64,000 bases of DNA, taken from Variovorax paradoxus. Lineage in GTDB: Bacteria; Pseudomonadota; Gammaproteobacteria; Burkholderiales; Burkholderiaceae_C. Below the pieces are notes generated by a model. The model ran no database searches and was not told the origin of the DNA. It saw only the letters and a list, made by a program, of their open reading frames with translations. How positions within the stretch are numbered: position 1 is the stretch's first letter; the number at the start of each line of letters is the position of its first letter. The stretch spans positions 7,000,501-7,064,500 of the forward strand of contig NZ_CP091716.1 of assembly GCF_022009635.1 (NCBI RefSeq). The letters are read 5' to 3'. The position numbers and the translations under genes were made by a program. Of the stretch, positions 55,393 to 64,000 are shown in pieces.

Positions 55393-56229
55393 ATGGCCGA
55401 GCTGCCTTTGCTGCAAGTCCAGGACCTGGTGGCGCGCCACGCGCTGGCGGGCGTGCCCGCCTTCGGCGGCCTCGTGAAGCGAAAGCGCTGGCTGCAGGCG
55501 GTCGACGGGGTGAGCTTCACGCTCGCGCGCGGCGAGGCACTGGGCCTGGTCGGTGAATCGGGCTGCGGCAAGTCGACGCTGGTGTCGCTGCTGGCGCGGC
55601 TGAGTGACCCGGTGTCGGGGCGCATCGTGTTCGACGGCACCGACCTGGCAGGCCACCCGGCGGCGAGCGCCGCGCGGGCACCGTGGCGCCGCCGCGTGCA
55701 GATGGTGTTCCAGGACCCGCACGACAGCCTGGATCCCCGCGGCACCGCCTTCGATGCGATCGCCGCTCCGATCCGCGGCCTGATGGGCCTGGATGCCGGC
55801 GCGGTGCGCTCCCGCGTGCTCGAGATGGCGCAACGCGTTCAGCTGGGTCCCGACCTGCTGCAGCGCCGCCCGCACGAACTCTCCGGCGGACAGGCCGCAC
55901 GCGTGGGCATCGCGCGCGCGCTGGGGCCGGGGCCGGAACTGCTGATCCTCGACGAACCCACGGCCGCGCTCGATGTGTCGGTGCAGGCCGGCGTGCTGGC
56001 CCTGCTCGACCGGCTGCGGCGCGAACTGGGCCTGGCCATCGTGTTCGTCTCGCATGACCTGGGCGTGGTGCGGCTGCTGTGCGAGCGCGTGCTGGTGATG
56101 CGCGAGGGCCGCATCGTCGACCAGGGCCCGGCGGGCGAACTGCTCGACCGGCCCGCCCATGCCTACACGGCGGCGCTGGTGGCCGCCATCCCGCGCTTTC
56201 CGGACCGGCCTTCGGCATTTTTCCCCTAA
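55393..56229 (+). CDS. Peptide-type ABC ATPase (DppF-like)
   Basis: 278 aa from ATG 55393, 10 nt after the nitroreductase stop. Walker A GESGCGKST, Q-loop VQMVFQDPHDSLDPR, signature LSGGQAARVGIARAL (Ala-Ala in place of the usual Gln-Arg), Walker B LILDEPTAALD. It lacks the C-terminal Cys extension of DppD. It completes the importer 50053-56229. Confidence 0.92.
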   Translation: MAELPLLQVQDLVARHALAGVPAFGGLVKRKRWLQAVDGVSFTLARGEALGLVGESGCGKSTLVSLLARLSDPVSGRIVFDGTDLAGHPAASAARAPWRRRVQMVFQDPHDSLDPRGTAFDAIAAPIRGLMGLDAGAVRSRVLEMAQRVQLGPDLLQRRPHELSGGQAARVGIARALGPGPELLILDEPTAALDVSVQAGVLALLDRLRRELGLAIVFVSHDLGVVRLLCERVLVMREGRIVDQGPAGELLDRPAHAYTAALVAAIPRFPDRPSAFFP

Positions 56230-56262
56230 TGCGAGCTTTGCCTAAGCAACAGCCAAAGCCTT

Positions 56263-56293
56263 CTTTGGCAAGCGCGCGGGCCGCGCGTAGCCT
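56263..56293 (+). promoter_or_regulatory. Sulfur-type promoter upstream of the amidohydrolase operon
   Basis: CTTCTTTGGCA provides -35 TTGGCA (56265-56270), then 17 nt and TAGCCT (56288-56293). It overlaps the palindrome GCCAAAGCCTTCTTTGGC (56254-56270 region). The block matches the elements at 16340 and 33112. The ATG is at 56327 with AAGGAA as ribosome-binding site. Confidence 0.5.
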
Positions 56294-56326
56294 GCGGCGT
56301 TCCTTTCCCCACCCAAGGAACCGCAG

Positions 56327-57844
56327 ATGAACGATCGTTTGAACCGCGTGCACGCTTCGCGCTCCGCCGCCGTCAAGGCCGGCCTCGACCATCCCGTGAT
56401 CGATACGGATGTCCACGTCAACGACTTCGCTCCCGTGCTGGAGGACTACGTGGCGCAGTACGGCGGCAACAAGCTCGTCGATGCGCTGCGCAAGGCGCTG
56501 GGCGGCCGCTTCGTCACGCGCAACGGCGGCGGCAAGGACTGGTACCAGCAAAGCGCCGAAGAGCGCCAGTTCCACCGCACGCTGCGCGCGCCCTGGTGGG
56601 CCCGCGTGACGCGCAACACCTACGACCTGGCCACCTACACGCTGCCCGCGCTGCTGCACGAGCGACTGGGCGAGCAGGGCTCGGACTATTCGATCCTCTT
56701 TCCCAACGACGTGCTCTCGCCCGCCGCGGCCGGCAGCGAGTACCGCCAGCCGCTGCACCGCGCCATCAACCATTTCCACGCCGACCAGTACCGCCCCTAT
56801 GCCGACCGGCTGACGCCGGTGGCGGGCATTCCGCTGCATACGCCGCAGGAGGGCATCGAGGAGCTGGAGTTCGCGGTGAAAACGCTGGGGCTGAAAGTGA
56901 TCAACATCGCCGGCGGCGTGCGCCGTCCGATCCGCGCCATCGCCGACAAGTACCCGGCCGCGGAGCACCCCGACATCGCCAAGCAGGTCGGCTACATCGA
57001 CTTCTACGGCATCGACAGCGAGCACGACTACGACCCCTTCTGGGCCAAGGTGGTGGAACTCGGCGTGCCGGTGACCACGCACTACGGCAGCCAGGGCTGG
57101 ACCGGCCGGCAGTCGATCAGCAACTACATGAACAACCACATCGGCCACTTCGCCGACGGTTCGCAGGCCTTTGCCAAGGCACTGTTCTTCGGCGGTGTGA
57201 CGCGCCGCTTCCCGGGCCTGCGCGTGGGCCTGCTGGAAGGCGGCGCCGACTGGGGATCGCATGTGTACACGCACCTGGTGGACCGCTGGGAAAAGCGCAA
57301 CAGGCATGCAGTGCGCAACTACGACCCGGCCGAGGCCGACATCGAGCTGCTGGCCTCGCTCTTCGAGCGCTACGGCGGCGACTTCGTCAAGGGCCGCACG
57401 CTCGACAAGCGTACGCTGCTGCGCGACAGCCTGGGCATCTCGGCGTTGCCGCACAGCCGCGAGCCGAACGAATCGGAGATCGACGACTTCGCACTGGCCG
57501 GGATCGAGAAAGTGGAAGACATCCGCGACCGCTGGGTGAACAACTTCTACTTCGGTTCCGAAGCCGACGACCGCACGGTGGCTGCGGCCTTCAACGACAA
57601 GGTCAACCCGCTGGGCGTGAAGATCAACGCGATCTGGTCGTCCGACGTGGGCCACTGGGACGTGCCTGAATTCACCGAGCCGCTGGCCGAGACCTGGGAC
57701 CTGGTGCAGCAAGGCGTGATCTCTGCGGCGGACTTCAAGTCGTTCGTGTTCGGCAATCCGCACCGCTTCTACACCGAGGCCAACCCGCGCTTCTTCGAAG
57801 GCACGGAGGTGGGCCGCAAGCTCGCGCTGAAGGAAGCCAAATGA
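56327..57844 (+). CDS. Amidohydrolase-2 family metal-dependent hydrolase/decarboxylase
   Basis: 505 aa. The N-terminal metal motif is IDTDVHVND (one His rather than the usual HxH). Further ligands are in VPVTTHYGSQGW and the late Asp/His in WSSDVGHWDVPEF. FGGVTRRFPGLRVGLLEGGA is the conserved barrel block of the ACMSD-like group, enzymes that hydrolyse C-N bonds or decarboxylate. It is the first gene before an SsuA-type importer (ATGA overlap with the binding-protein gene), so it probably acts on the imported compound or a product. Its substrate is unknown. Confidence 0.85.
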   Translation: MNDRLNRVHASRSAAVKAGLDHPVIDTDVHVNDFAPVLEDYVAQYGGNKLVDALRKALGGRFVTRNGGGKDWYQQSAEERQFHRTLRAPWWARVTRNTYDLATYTLPALLHERLGEQGSDYSILFPNDVLSPAAAGSEYRQPLHRAINHFHADQYRPYADRLTPVAGIPLHTPQEGIEELEFAVKTLGLKVINIAGGVRRPIRAIADKYPAAEHPDIAKQVGYIDFYGIDSEHDYDPFWAKVVELGVPVTTHYGSQGWTGRQSISNYMNNHIGHFADGSQAFAKALFFGGVTRRFPGLRVGLLEGGADWGSHVYTHLVDRWEKRNRHAVRNYDPAEADIELLASLFERYGGDFVKGRTLDKRTLLRDSLGISALPHSREPNESEIDDFALAGIEKVEDIRDRWVNNFYFGSEADDRTVAAAFNDKVNPLGVKINAIWSSDVGHWDVPEFTEPLAETWDLVQQGVISAADFKSFVFGNPHRFYTEANPRFFEGTEVGRKLALKEAK

Positions 57845-58935
57845 AATCAGGCATGAAGTACCTGCGTTACTTGCGCCTGTGGGCTGCCGCATTGGGTCTG
57901 GCCCTGGCCGCGTCGGCCCATGCGGCGCCGGACACCATCCGCATCGGCGTGGCCTCCGCCGGCGGCGGCGATCCGCTCACCTTCGGCGGCTCCCCCGGCG
58001 GTGTGGCTCGGACCAACAGCTGGCTGGAAGAGGAGTTCAAGTCCTCGGGAATCAAGATCGAATGGCTGTTCTTCAAGGGCGCGGGGCCCGCGGTGAACGA
58101 GGCGCTGTCGAACAAGCAGATCGACTTCGCCTACCAGGGCGACCTGCCGCAGATCGTCGGGCGCTCCAACGGGCTGAAGACCAAGCTGCTGATGGTCAGC
58201 GGTGCGCGCAACAACCTCTACCTGGTGGCGCCACCCAAGTCGGACATCCAGTCGGTCAAGGACCTGAAGGGCCGCAACGTGTCGATCTTCCGCGGCACCA
58301 ACGGGCATCTGGTCGCCATCAACGTGCTGGCCGAAAGCGGCCTGACGGAGCGCGACATCAAGGGCGTGAACCTGGACGCGGGCAGCGCGCAGGCCGCGCT
58401 GGTGTCCAACGGCGTGGATGCGGCCTTCGGCGGCTACGAGTGGTTCAAGGTGCGCGATTCCGGCCTGGCCAAGGTGGTGTATTCCACGCAGGGCAAGGAC
58501 CCGGCCCTGACGCGCCAGGCCTCGCTGCTCGTGCGCAGCGAGTTCGAGCAGGCCAACCCCGCCGAAGTGCAGCGCGTGGTCGACGTGTTCGTGCGCGCGG
58601 CGCACTGGTCCTCCGAGGAGAAGAACCGCGACGAGCTGTTTCGCCTCTGGGCACGCAGCGGCACGCCGGTGGCCTCGTGGGCGGCCGAGTTCGACCAGCA
58701 GCCGCTGGCGATTCGCAACTCGCCGCTGGTCGACGACTTCATCGTCGCACGCTACAAGGCCGTGGTGGCCGATGCGCTCAAGCTCAAGCTGATTCGCCGC
58801 GAGGTGTCGATCGACGACTGGTTCGACACGCACTATCTGAAAGCAGCACTGAAGAAGCAGGGCCTGGAGAACTACTGGACCGCCTACGACGCCAAGGGGC
58901 AGCCGAAGGCGGGGCAATCGGTCGCGGCGCGATGA
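57841..58935 (+). CDS. SsuA/TauA-type periplasmic binding protein
   Basis: 364 aa with a Sec signal (LWAAALGLALAASAHA, cleavage before APDT). The NMT1/SsuA fold has DFAYQGDLPQIVGRSNGLKT, DLKGRNVSIFRGTNGHLVAI and AYEWF-like GGYEWFKVRDSG. It overlaps the amidohydrolase stop by ATGA. Alkanesulfonates, taurine or a sulfate ester are the plausible ligand classes. Confidence 0.88.
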   Translation: MKSGMKYLRYLRLWAAALGLALAASAHAAPDTIRIGVASAGGGDPLTFGGSPGGVARTNSWLEEEFKSSGIKIEWLFFKGAGPAVNEALSNKQIDFAYQGDLPQIVGRSNGLKTKLLMVSGARNNLYLVAPPKSDIQSVKDLKGRNVSIFRGTNGHLVAINVLAESGLTERDIKGVNLDAGSAQAALVSNGVDAAFGGYEWFKVRDSGLAKVVYSTQGKDPALTRQASLLVRSEFEQANPAEVQRVVDVFVRAAHWSSEEKNRDELFRLWARSGTPVASWAAEFDQQPLAIRNSPLVDDFIVARYKAVVADALKLKLIRREVSIDDWFDTHYLKAALKKQGLENYWTAYDAKGQPKAGQSVAAR

Positions 58936-58951
58936 GCCCGTTGTTTCGTCC

Positions 58952-59800
58952 ATGAGCGCCGAAGCCGAACTGAGGGCGGTCCTGCAGCGCCAGGACCCTG
59001 CCCCGACGCGCGCCCCGCTGCCCTGGCGCCGCATTGCGGCACGGGCGACAGACGCTGCCCTCCCCTGGCTGCTGCCCGTCGCGCTGGTGGCGCTGTGGTT
59101 CGCCGGCGCCGACCGGGGCTGGATCTCCGCGCAGGTGCTGCCGCCGCCGCAGTTCGTGTGGGACACGCTGCGCGACCTGGCCACCAGCGGCGACCTGTGG
59201 CTGCATGTGAGCACCAGTTTCACGCGCGTGGGCGTGGGCTTCATCGCCGGCACGCTGCTGGGGCTGGCGCTGGGTTCGGCCATGGGCCTGTCGCACCGCT
59301 TCGAGGCCTATGTGCTGCCGACCTTCAATGCGCTGGTGCAGATCCCGGTGCTGGCGTGGCTGCCGTTCGTGCTGCTGATCGTGGGCATCGGCGAGCCGCT
59401 CAAATACATTCTCATCGCCAAGGCCGCGCTGGTGCCGGTGGCGCTCAACACGCTGCAGGGTTTCCGCCAGACGCCGGTGGCGCTGCGCGAGGTCGGCCAG
59501 GTGTATGGCTACAGCCGCCGCCAGCAGGTGATGGAGATCGTGCTGCCGCACGCCGTGCCCACGCTCTTCACCGGCGTGCGGCTGGGTTTCACCAAGGCCT
59601 GGCTGTCGCTGGTGGTGGTCGAACTGGTGGCGTCGAGCGAAGGGCTGGGCTACCTCATCGTCTACGGCCGTCAGCTGTTCCAGCTCGACCTGGTGATGGC
59701 GGCGGTGATCGTGGTGGGCGCCATCGGCTATGCGATCGACCGGCTGCTCGATCGCCTTGAGACCGCGGCGAACCGCCGCCGCCCCGGAGGTGCGCGATGA
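58952..59800 (+). CDS. SsuC/TauC-type ABC permease, first of a pair
   Basis: 282 aa, beginning 16 nt after the binding-protein stop. Six hydrophobic segments; the coupling loop reads VGQVYGYSRRQQVMEIVLPH, and VASSEGLGYLIVYGRQLFQ closes the family match. The gene overlaps the next permease by ATGA. The N-terminal 35 residues are cytoplasmic and basic. Confidence 0.9.
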   Translation: MSAEAELRAVLQRQDPAPTRAPLPWRRIAARATDAALPWLLPVALVALWFAGADRGWISAQVLPPPQFVWDTLRDLATSGDLWLHVSTSFTRVGVGFIAGTLLGLALGSAMGLSHRFEAYVLPTFNALVQIPVLAWLPFVLLIVGIGEPLKYILIAKAALVPVALNTLQGFRQTPVALREVGQVYGYSRRQQVMEIVLPHAVPTLFTGVRLGFTKAWLSLVVVELVASSEGLGYLIVYGRQLFQLDLVMAAVIVVGAIGYAIDRLLDRLETAANRRRPGGAR

Positions 59801-60612
59801 GCGGCATCGCGAGGGATGCCGCCGAGCTGGCGGCCGTGCAACCGCTGCGCCCTGCCGAAGGCAGCCGCTGGCGCGGCCTCGTCTTGCCGGTGACGGCACT
59901 GGCGCTGTGGTGGCTGCTGTCATCGCTGGACATCGCCAACTCGGCGCTGCTGGTGTCGCCGGCCAAGGTGTTCGACACCGCGGCCGAGCAGGTGGCAAGC
60001 GGGCGGCTCTGGCGTGCGCTGAGCGCGAGCCTCGCGCGCGAAGCCACGGGCTTCACGATCGGCACCGCGTCGGGCCTGGTGCTGGGTGCGCTGCTGGGGT
60101 TGTCGCCGCTTTTCAACCGCATCGTGGGGCCCAGCTTCAACACCTTCAAGCAGATCTCGCTGTTCGCGTGGATTCCGCTCATCTCGGTGTGGTTCGGCCT
60201 GGGCGACGTGGCGAAGGTGGTGTTCCTGTCGCTGGCCGCGCTGGTGCCGGTGGTGGTGAACACCTGCGACGGCATCCGCACCGTGCCGCCCGGCCTGCTG
60301 GAAGTGGCGCGGGTCTACGGCTTCACGCGCTGGCAGACGGTCACGCAGGTGGTGCTGCCGGCCGCGTTGCCCGCCATCTTCACGGGCGTGTACCTCGCGC
60401 TCATCTATTCGTGGCTCGCGACCATCGGCGCCGAATACCTGCTGGTGTCCGGCAAGGGCATCGGCAACACACTGATCGAGGGCAGCGAGCATTTCCAGAT
60501 GGACCTGGTGATCTTCGGCATGGTCGTGATCGGCACGGTCGGCTGGCTGATGAACGCCTCGGCCCGCGCGCTCGAACGCCGCCTGGCGCGCTGGACCGGC
60601 CGCGCAACCTGA
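59797..60612 (+). CDS. SsuC/TauC-type ABC permease, second of a pair
   Basis: 271 aa. Same fold as its neighbour, with coupling loop VARVYGFTRWQTVTQVVLPA and IGAEYLLVSGKGIGNTLIEG. SsuBC/TauBC systems usually use one permease gene as a homodimer, so two different permeases in tandem suggest a heterodimeric channel. The ATPase gene follows after 17 nt. Confidence 0.9.
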   Translation: MSGIARDAAELAAVQPLRPAEGSRWRGLVLPVTALALWWLLSSLDIANSALLVSPAKVFDTAAEQVASGRLWRALSASLAREATGFTIGTASGLVLGALLGLSPLFNRIVGPSFNTFKQISLFAWIPLISVWFGLGDVAKVVFLSLAALVPVVVNTCDGIRTVPPGLLEVARVYGFTRWQTVTQVVLPAALPAIFTGVYLALIYSWLATIGAEYLLVSGKGIGNTLIEGSEHFQMDLVIFGMVVIGTVGWLMNASARALERRLARWTGRAT

Positions 60613-60629
60613 TGAACCCCTGAGACCCC

Positions 60630-61502
60630 ATGAGCAATCTCCTGAAACCACGGACCTCCAACGAACTCGACATCCGCGGCCTGGGCAAGCGCTACACCCA
60701 TGCGCAGGCCAAGGGCGGCGAGTTGCAGGTGCTCGAGGGCATCGACCTGCACGTGCCTGAAGGCCGCTTCGTGAGCATCGTGGGCGCGAGCGGCTGCGGC
60801 AAGTCGACGCTGCTGCGGCTCATCCTCGGGCTGGACACCCAGTACGAAGGGCAGATCCTGCTGGGCGGCCAGCCCATCTCGGGCACGGGGCGCGAGCGCG
60901 GCATCGTGTTTCAGGACCACCGGCTCTTCCCCTGGCTCACGGTGGCGCAGAACATCGCGGTGGGTTTGCGCAATGCGCCGTACACCACGCGCGAGAAGGC
61001 CGAGCTGGTGGCCGAGCACGTGGCGCTGGTGGGCCTCGAAGGCTTCGAGCGCTCCTGGCCGCACCAGATTTCCGGCGGCATGGCGCAGCGCGTGGCCATT
61101 GCGCGCGGGCTGGTGAACCGGCCACGCGTGTTGCTGCTGGACGAGCCCTTCGGCGCGCTCGACGCGCTCACCCGCTCGCGGCTGCAGAACGAGCTGCAGC
61201 GCATCTGGCAGAAGGAACGCATCACCATGCTGCTGGTAACGCACGACGTGGAAGAGGCCGTGTTCCTGGGCGACCGCGTGGTGGTGATGCAGCCTTCGCC
61301 CGGGCGCATCCGCCGCACCGTGAACATCGACCTGCCGCATCCGCGCAATCGCAGCGACCCTGAATTCATCCGCCTGCGCGACGACGTGCTGGGCGACTTC
61401 ATCGACAGCGGCGTCGAGCCGCCGGCTACGCCAGCCTCGCCCAGGCCGCACGGCGACCTGCCCGTGCCGGGCCTGGCGCCCGGCCTGCAGCTGGCCTGGT
61501 GA
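60630..61502 (+). CDS. SsuB/TauB-type ABC ATPase
   Basis: 290 aa. Walker A GASGCGKST, Q-loop GIVFQDHRLFPWLTV (FPWL as in SsuB), signature SGGMAQRVAIARGL, Walker B LLLDEPFGALD and H-loop LLVTHDVEEAV. The proline-rich C-terminal tail is longer than usual. It is the last gene of the importer operon and converges with the LuxR-type gene, with 7 bp between the stops. Confidence 0.92.
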   Translation: MSNLLKPRTSNELDIRGLGKRYTHAQAKGGELQVLEGIDLHVPEGRFVSIVGASGCGKSTLLRLILGLDTQYEGQILLGGQPISGTGRERGIVFQDHRLFPWLTVAQNIAVGLRNAPYTTREKAELVAEHVALVGLEGFERSWPHQISGGMAQRVAIARGLVNRPRVLLLDEPFGALDALTRSRLQNELQRIWQKERITMLLVTHDVEEAVFLGDRVVVMQPSPGRIRRTVNIDLPHPRNRSDPEFIRLRDDVLGDFIDSGVEPPATPASPRPHGDLPVPGLAPGLQLAW

Positions 61503-61509
61503 ACACGGG

Positions 61510-62982
61510 CTAGATCCACCCCCGGGTCACAGCCTTCAGCGTGGCAGCCGCGCGGGTCGTGCATTCCAGCTTCTGGAACAGCCGCTCCACATGCGTGCGC
61601 ACCGTGCTCGGGCTGATGCCCAGCGCGCGCGCCACCTCCTTGGTGTTGTCGCCCCGTCCGATGCAGCGCAGGACCTCGAGTTCGCGCGGCGAGAGCGCTG
61701 GCTCGGCCTGTGGTGGCGCGGCGGCCTTCGAAGGCGTGCCGTGCAGTATGGATGCGCACAGCGCCGCGACCACCTCGGGATCGAAGCGGCCCGCGTCGGC
61801 ATCGGCCTTCATCCGCTCGAGCGCCTGCGCCTCGCCGAGCCCGGCGCGCCACGGGCGGCGTGTGCTCAGCGAGACCCACTGCTCGGCGGCGGCGACGACC
61901 TGCCCTTCCAGCGGCATCGCCGCTCCGGAACGGCCGCGGAAGTGGCCGGAGCCGTCGCGCCGCTCGAAGGCGAAGGACGCGATCTCCGCCTCGGCCGCGA
62001 GGCCATCGATCTGCCCGGCGGCGCGCGAGGTCCAGTACGGCACGAGGCGCACGCGCTCGAGTGAGGCGGCAGGCAGCGGCTCGGGCGTGTTCCAGACGGT
62101 GTTGGGAACCGATGCGCGGCCGATGCCGTGGATCAACCCGGCCCTGTACGTCCGGCGGCAGGCCGCGGCGTCCAGTCCCAAATGCACGGCGCTGTCGCGC
62201 GCCAGCCGGGCCACCCGGCGCGAGTACCCCGTCATCCAGGCCAGCTTGAGGTCGATCACGTCGCCCACGAGTTCCAGCCCGATGGGCCGCGACATCGACG
62301 CAGGCTGATCTGTGGCCTGCATCCATGGCGCGACGGGCGCATCCAGGGCCGACGTCCAGGCGGCCGCGCAGGGAGCGCTCGCGTCGACCAGGAAGGCGGG
62401 ATACAGGCTGTCCGCGCGTCCGCGGGCCAGCGCGAGCGCCTCCTCCACCCCGTACAGCCGGCCGAAAATCTCCAGGTCGCTCGCCAGCGCCACGATGCAG
62501 GTCGCGAGCGGCACCTGCCCGCCCTGCAGCACACCCGGGACGCCATTGCCGTCGTAGGCCTCGAACACCGCGCGCAGGGCCGCTTCGGTGTCCGCGCCCA
62601 GCCCGAGGGTTTGCGCAAGGTCGCCGGCGATCTCGCAATGAATCCGGGCCATGGCCAGCACCGCGTCGGGCAGTGGCGCATGGGGATTCGGCTGGCGCAT
62701 GCGGGGCGCGCGCGACGCGAGCAGCAGGCGCCGGCCCTGCACATCGTCCTCCAGGAAGTCGGAGAACGCCTGGGCATTGGCCGTGCAGCCCGACCATCGC
62801 AGCAGCGCAACATGCCGCACGACCTCGACCTGCGGCGCGCCGCAACCGGCGCGCTCCGCGATCTGCTGGGCGAGCCAGGCCGTGCGCAATGAATGATCGG
62901 TCGGCTGGCCCATGCTCAGGTCGCCGATGAAGGCCAGCGCGCGAACGGCGTCGAAAACGGTGATGGTCGTGTCGTCGGACAT
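61510..62982 (-). CDS. LuxR-family regulator with degenerate HD-GYP domain
   Basis: 490 aa. The C-terminal LuxR helix-turn-helix (residues about 425-485) reads LSPRELEVLRCIGRGDNTKE and then VARALGISPSTVRTHVERLF. The first 400 residues resemble an HD-type phosphohydrolase, but the signature residues are lost: AGLIHGIGRASVPN where LLHDIGK is expected, and RRDGSGHFRGR where HERxDGSGYPRGL is expected. It may therefore bind rather than cleave a ligand such as a cyclic dinucleotide. It lies directly after the sulfonate-type importer and diverges from a small membrane-protein gene. Confidence 0.85.
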   Translation of the reverse strand: MSDDTTITVFDAVRALAFIGDLSMGQPTDHSLRTAWLAQQIAERAGCGAPQVEVVRHVALLRWSGCTANAQAFSDFLEDDVQGRRLLLASRAPRMRQPNPHAPLPDAVLAMARIHCEIAGDLAQTLGLGADTEAALRAVFEAYDGNGVPGVLQGGQVPLATCIVALASDLEIFGRLYGVEEALALARGRADSLYPAFLVDASAPCAAAWTSALDAPVAPWMQATDQPASMSRPIGLELVGDVIDLKLAWMTGYSRRVARLARDSAVHLGLDAAACRRTYRAGLIHGIGRASVPNTVWNTPEPLPAASLERVRLVPYWTSRAAGQIDGLAAEAEIASFAFERRDGSGHFRGRSGAAMPLEGQVVAAAEQWVSLSTRRPWRAGLGEAQALERMKADADAGRFDPEVVAALCASILHGTPSKAAAPPQAEPALSPRELEVLRCIGRGDNTKEVARALGISPSTVRTHVERLFQKLECTTRAAATLKAVTRGWI

Positions 62983-63158
62983 GGCAGGAAGGTCGATGCG
63001 GCGGGATGCAGCATCGCACAGCCGGACGGCCGCCGGTGTCGGTCATCCGACGGATACCGGCCGCCGGCCCGCCCGGAAAGAATCGCCGCAGGCCTGCCGC
63101 CCGGCGGGCGCCAACCACTTTCCACACCGAACTTTCCGCGGCCTGCGCCGCCCTCCTC

Positions 63159-63746
63159 ATGTCACACGTCACCACCACCGCCACCACGCCCAGAGCGATC
63201 TGGCTGCGCAACTACTACTTCGCCCGCGCCGCGTTCTCCTTCGCCTGGGTCGCCATCGCGCTGACCGCCGCCGGGCGATCCGGCGCGCTCGCCGCGCTGT
63301 TGCTGGTCGTTTATCCCGCCTGGGATGCGCTCGCGAACATGCTGGACGCCCGGATGACCGGGGGCACCGGCGCCAACCCCACGCAGAGACTCAACATCTG
63401 GATCAGTGCGCTGGTCACGCTCGCGGTCGCGGGCGCGCTGGTGTCGCGCTGGGAGGTCACGCTCGCGATCTTCGGGACCTGGGCCGTCGTGGCCGGAATC
63501 CTGCAGCTGGCCACGGCCATCCGCCGCCGCAAGGACAACCGCGGACAGTGGGTCATGATGCTGAGCGGGGCGCAGTCGGCGCTGGCCGGCGGCTTCTTCC
63601 TGTCGCGCCAGGGCACCGGGATGCCCACGCTGCAGACACTGGTGGGCTACGCAGCCATTGGCGCGACGTACTTCCTGCTGTCCGGGCTGATCGTCCTGCT
63701 GCGAAACCGACGCGAGACGAGCCGCGACAGCAGCGCTGCCGCTTGA
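63159..63746 (+). CDS. DUF308-like integral membrane protein
   Basis: 195 aa from ATG 63159. About six hydrophobic segments, with the paired-helix layout of HdeD/DUF308 proteins: LRNYYFARAAFSFAWVAIAL, VYPAWDALANMLDARMTG and LSGAQSALAGGFFLSRQGTG. Function is unknown. It diverges from the LuxR-type gene. A GC palindrome (63751-63760, GGCGGCCGCC) followed by CTGCTTTTT lies just past the stop and may end transcription. Confidence 0.75.
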   Translation: MSHVTTTATTPRAIWLRNYYFARAAFSFAWVAIALTAAGRSGALAALLLVVYPAWDALANMLDARMTGGTGANPTQRLNIWISALVTLAVAGALVSRWEVTLAIFGTWAVVAGILQLATAIRRRKDNRGQWVMMLSGAQSALAGGFFLSRQGTGMPTLQTLVGYAAIGATYFLLSGLIVLLRNRRETSRDSSAAA

Positions 63747-63774
63747 GCGGGCGGCCGCCGCCAAGTCCTGCTTT

Positions 63775-63972
63775 TTACCGGGCGTAGAACCCCGGTGAGC
63801 TCGACAGCAGCACGGCGTCTGCCTTGCCGCCGCCCTTGATCAACGACCGCTCGCGTTCCACGGCCATTTGCAGCAGCGCCAGCGTGGCGATGCAGGTGAA
63901 CACGGCAATCAAAAGCCAGAACTCTCCGCGCAGCGGGTGCGCGGTGGATTTGGGGTCTTGTTTCTTGGGCAT
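63775..63972 (-). CDS. Small single-pass membrane protein
   Basis: 65 aa from ATG 63972; an ATG at 63987 would add five residues. A charged N-terminus (MPKKQDPKSTAHPLRGE) is followed by one hydrophobic segment (FWLLIAVFTCIATLALLQMA) and a basic, Gly/Lys-containing tail. The family is not recognised. It converges on the DUF308-like gene. The upstream end of the unit is outside the window. Confidence 0.55.
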   Translation of the reverse strand: MPKKQDPKSTAHPLRGEFWLLIAVFTCIATLALLQMAVERERSLIKGGGKADAVLLSSSPGFYAR

Positions 63973-64000
63973 CGTCTTCTCTCTCACGGCTCCTGTTGAT

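Overview
The window is high-GC proteobacterial DNA. Its densely packed operons, repeated ATGA overlaps, many periplasmic binding proteins (including an orphan Bug/TctC receptor) and organosulfur gene families suggest a betaproteobacterium of the Comamonadaceae, probably Variovorax-like. That assignment is an inference from gene content; no rRNA or other marker gene is present.

Layout. (1) 1-9659, plus strand: end of an amino-acid ABC ATPase, a cysteine-dioxygenase-like cupin, a PLP Cys/Met lyase, a HyuA/oxoprolinase subunit, two tandem HyuB paralogues and a peptide-type solute-binding protein. A long inverted repeat (9681-10233) separates this from (2) a convergent minus-strand operon, 16231-10255: a cupin fused to four rhodanese domains, then DppB, DppC and a fused DppD-DppF ATPase. 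A Bug receptor diverges from it at 16379. (3) 17.6-20.1 kb: PAP2 phosphatase, glycine-zipper protein and an intact IS5-family element. (4) 20.1-27.3 kb: SDR, aldo/keto reductase (plus a remnant of another), a PaoABC-type molybdenum aldehyde oxidoreductase with a divergent LysR regulator, and an MFS remnant. (5) 27.5-34.1 kb: flavin monooxygenase with a leader ORF, divergent from an ssuABC-type operon with an extra binding protein, followed by a CysB/Cbl-family regulator. (6) 34.1-46.2 kb: a patchwork accessory region with integrase and terminase remnants, a three-promoter MerR regulon, a GreA/B-like factor, TapT, a membrane gene split by a second IS5 copy, and small minus-strand genes (MltR-like, SUKH, sirtuin, methyltransferase). 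(7) 46.5-61.5 kb, plus strand: TauD-type dioxygenase, LLM monooxygenase, SfnB-type flavoprotein, a complete Dpp-type importer with an embedded nitroreductase, then amidohydrolase and an SsuA-type importer with two permeases. (8) 61.5-64 kb: a degenerate HD-GYP/LuxR regulator and two membrane proteins.

Regions 1, 2, 5 and 7 look like one organosulfur-scavenging programme. Uptake systems bring in sulfonates, peptide-like or cyclic-amide S-compounds. Monooxygenases and dioxygenases release sulfite, while lyase, CDO-like and rhodanese proteins handle thiols and sulfane sulfur. A CysB/Cbl regulator and similar promoter elements in front of several of these units suggest sulfur-starvation control. 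The specific substrates cannot be read from the sequence.
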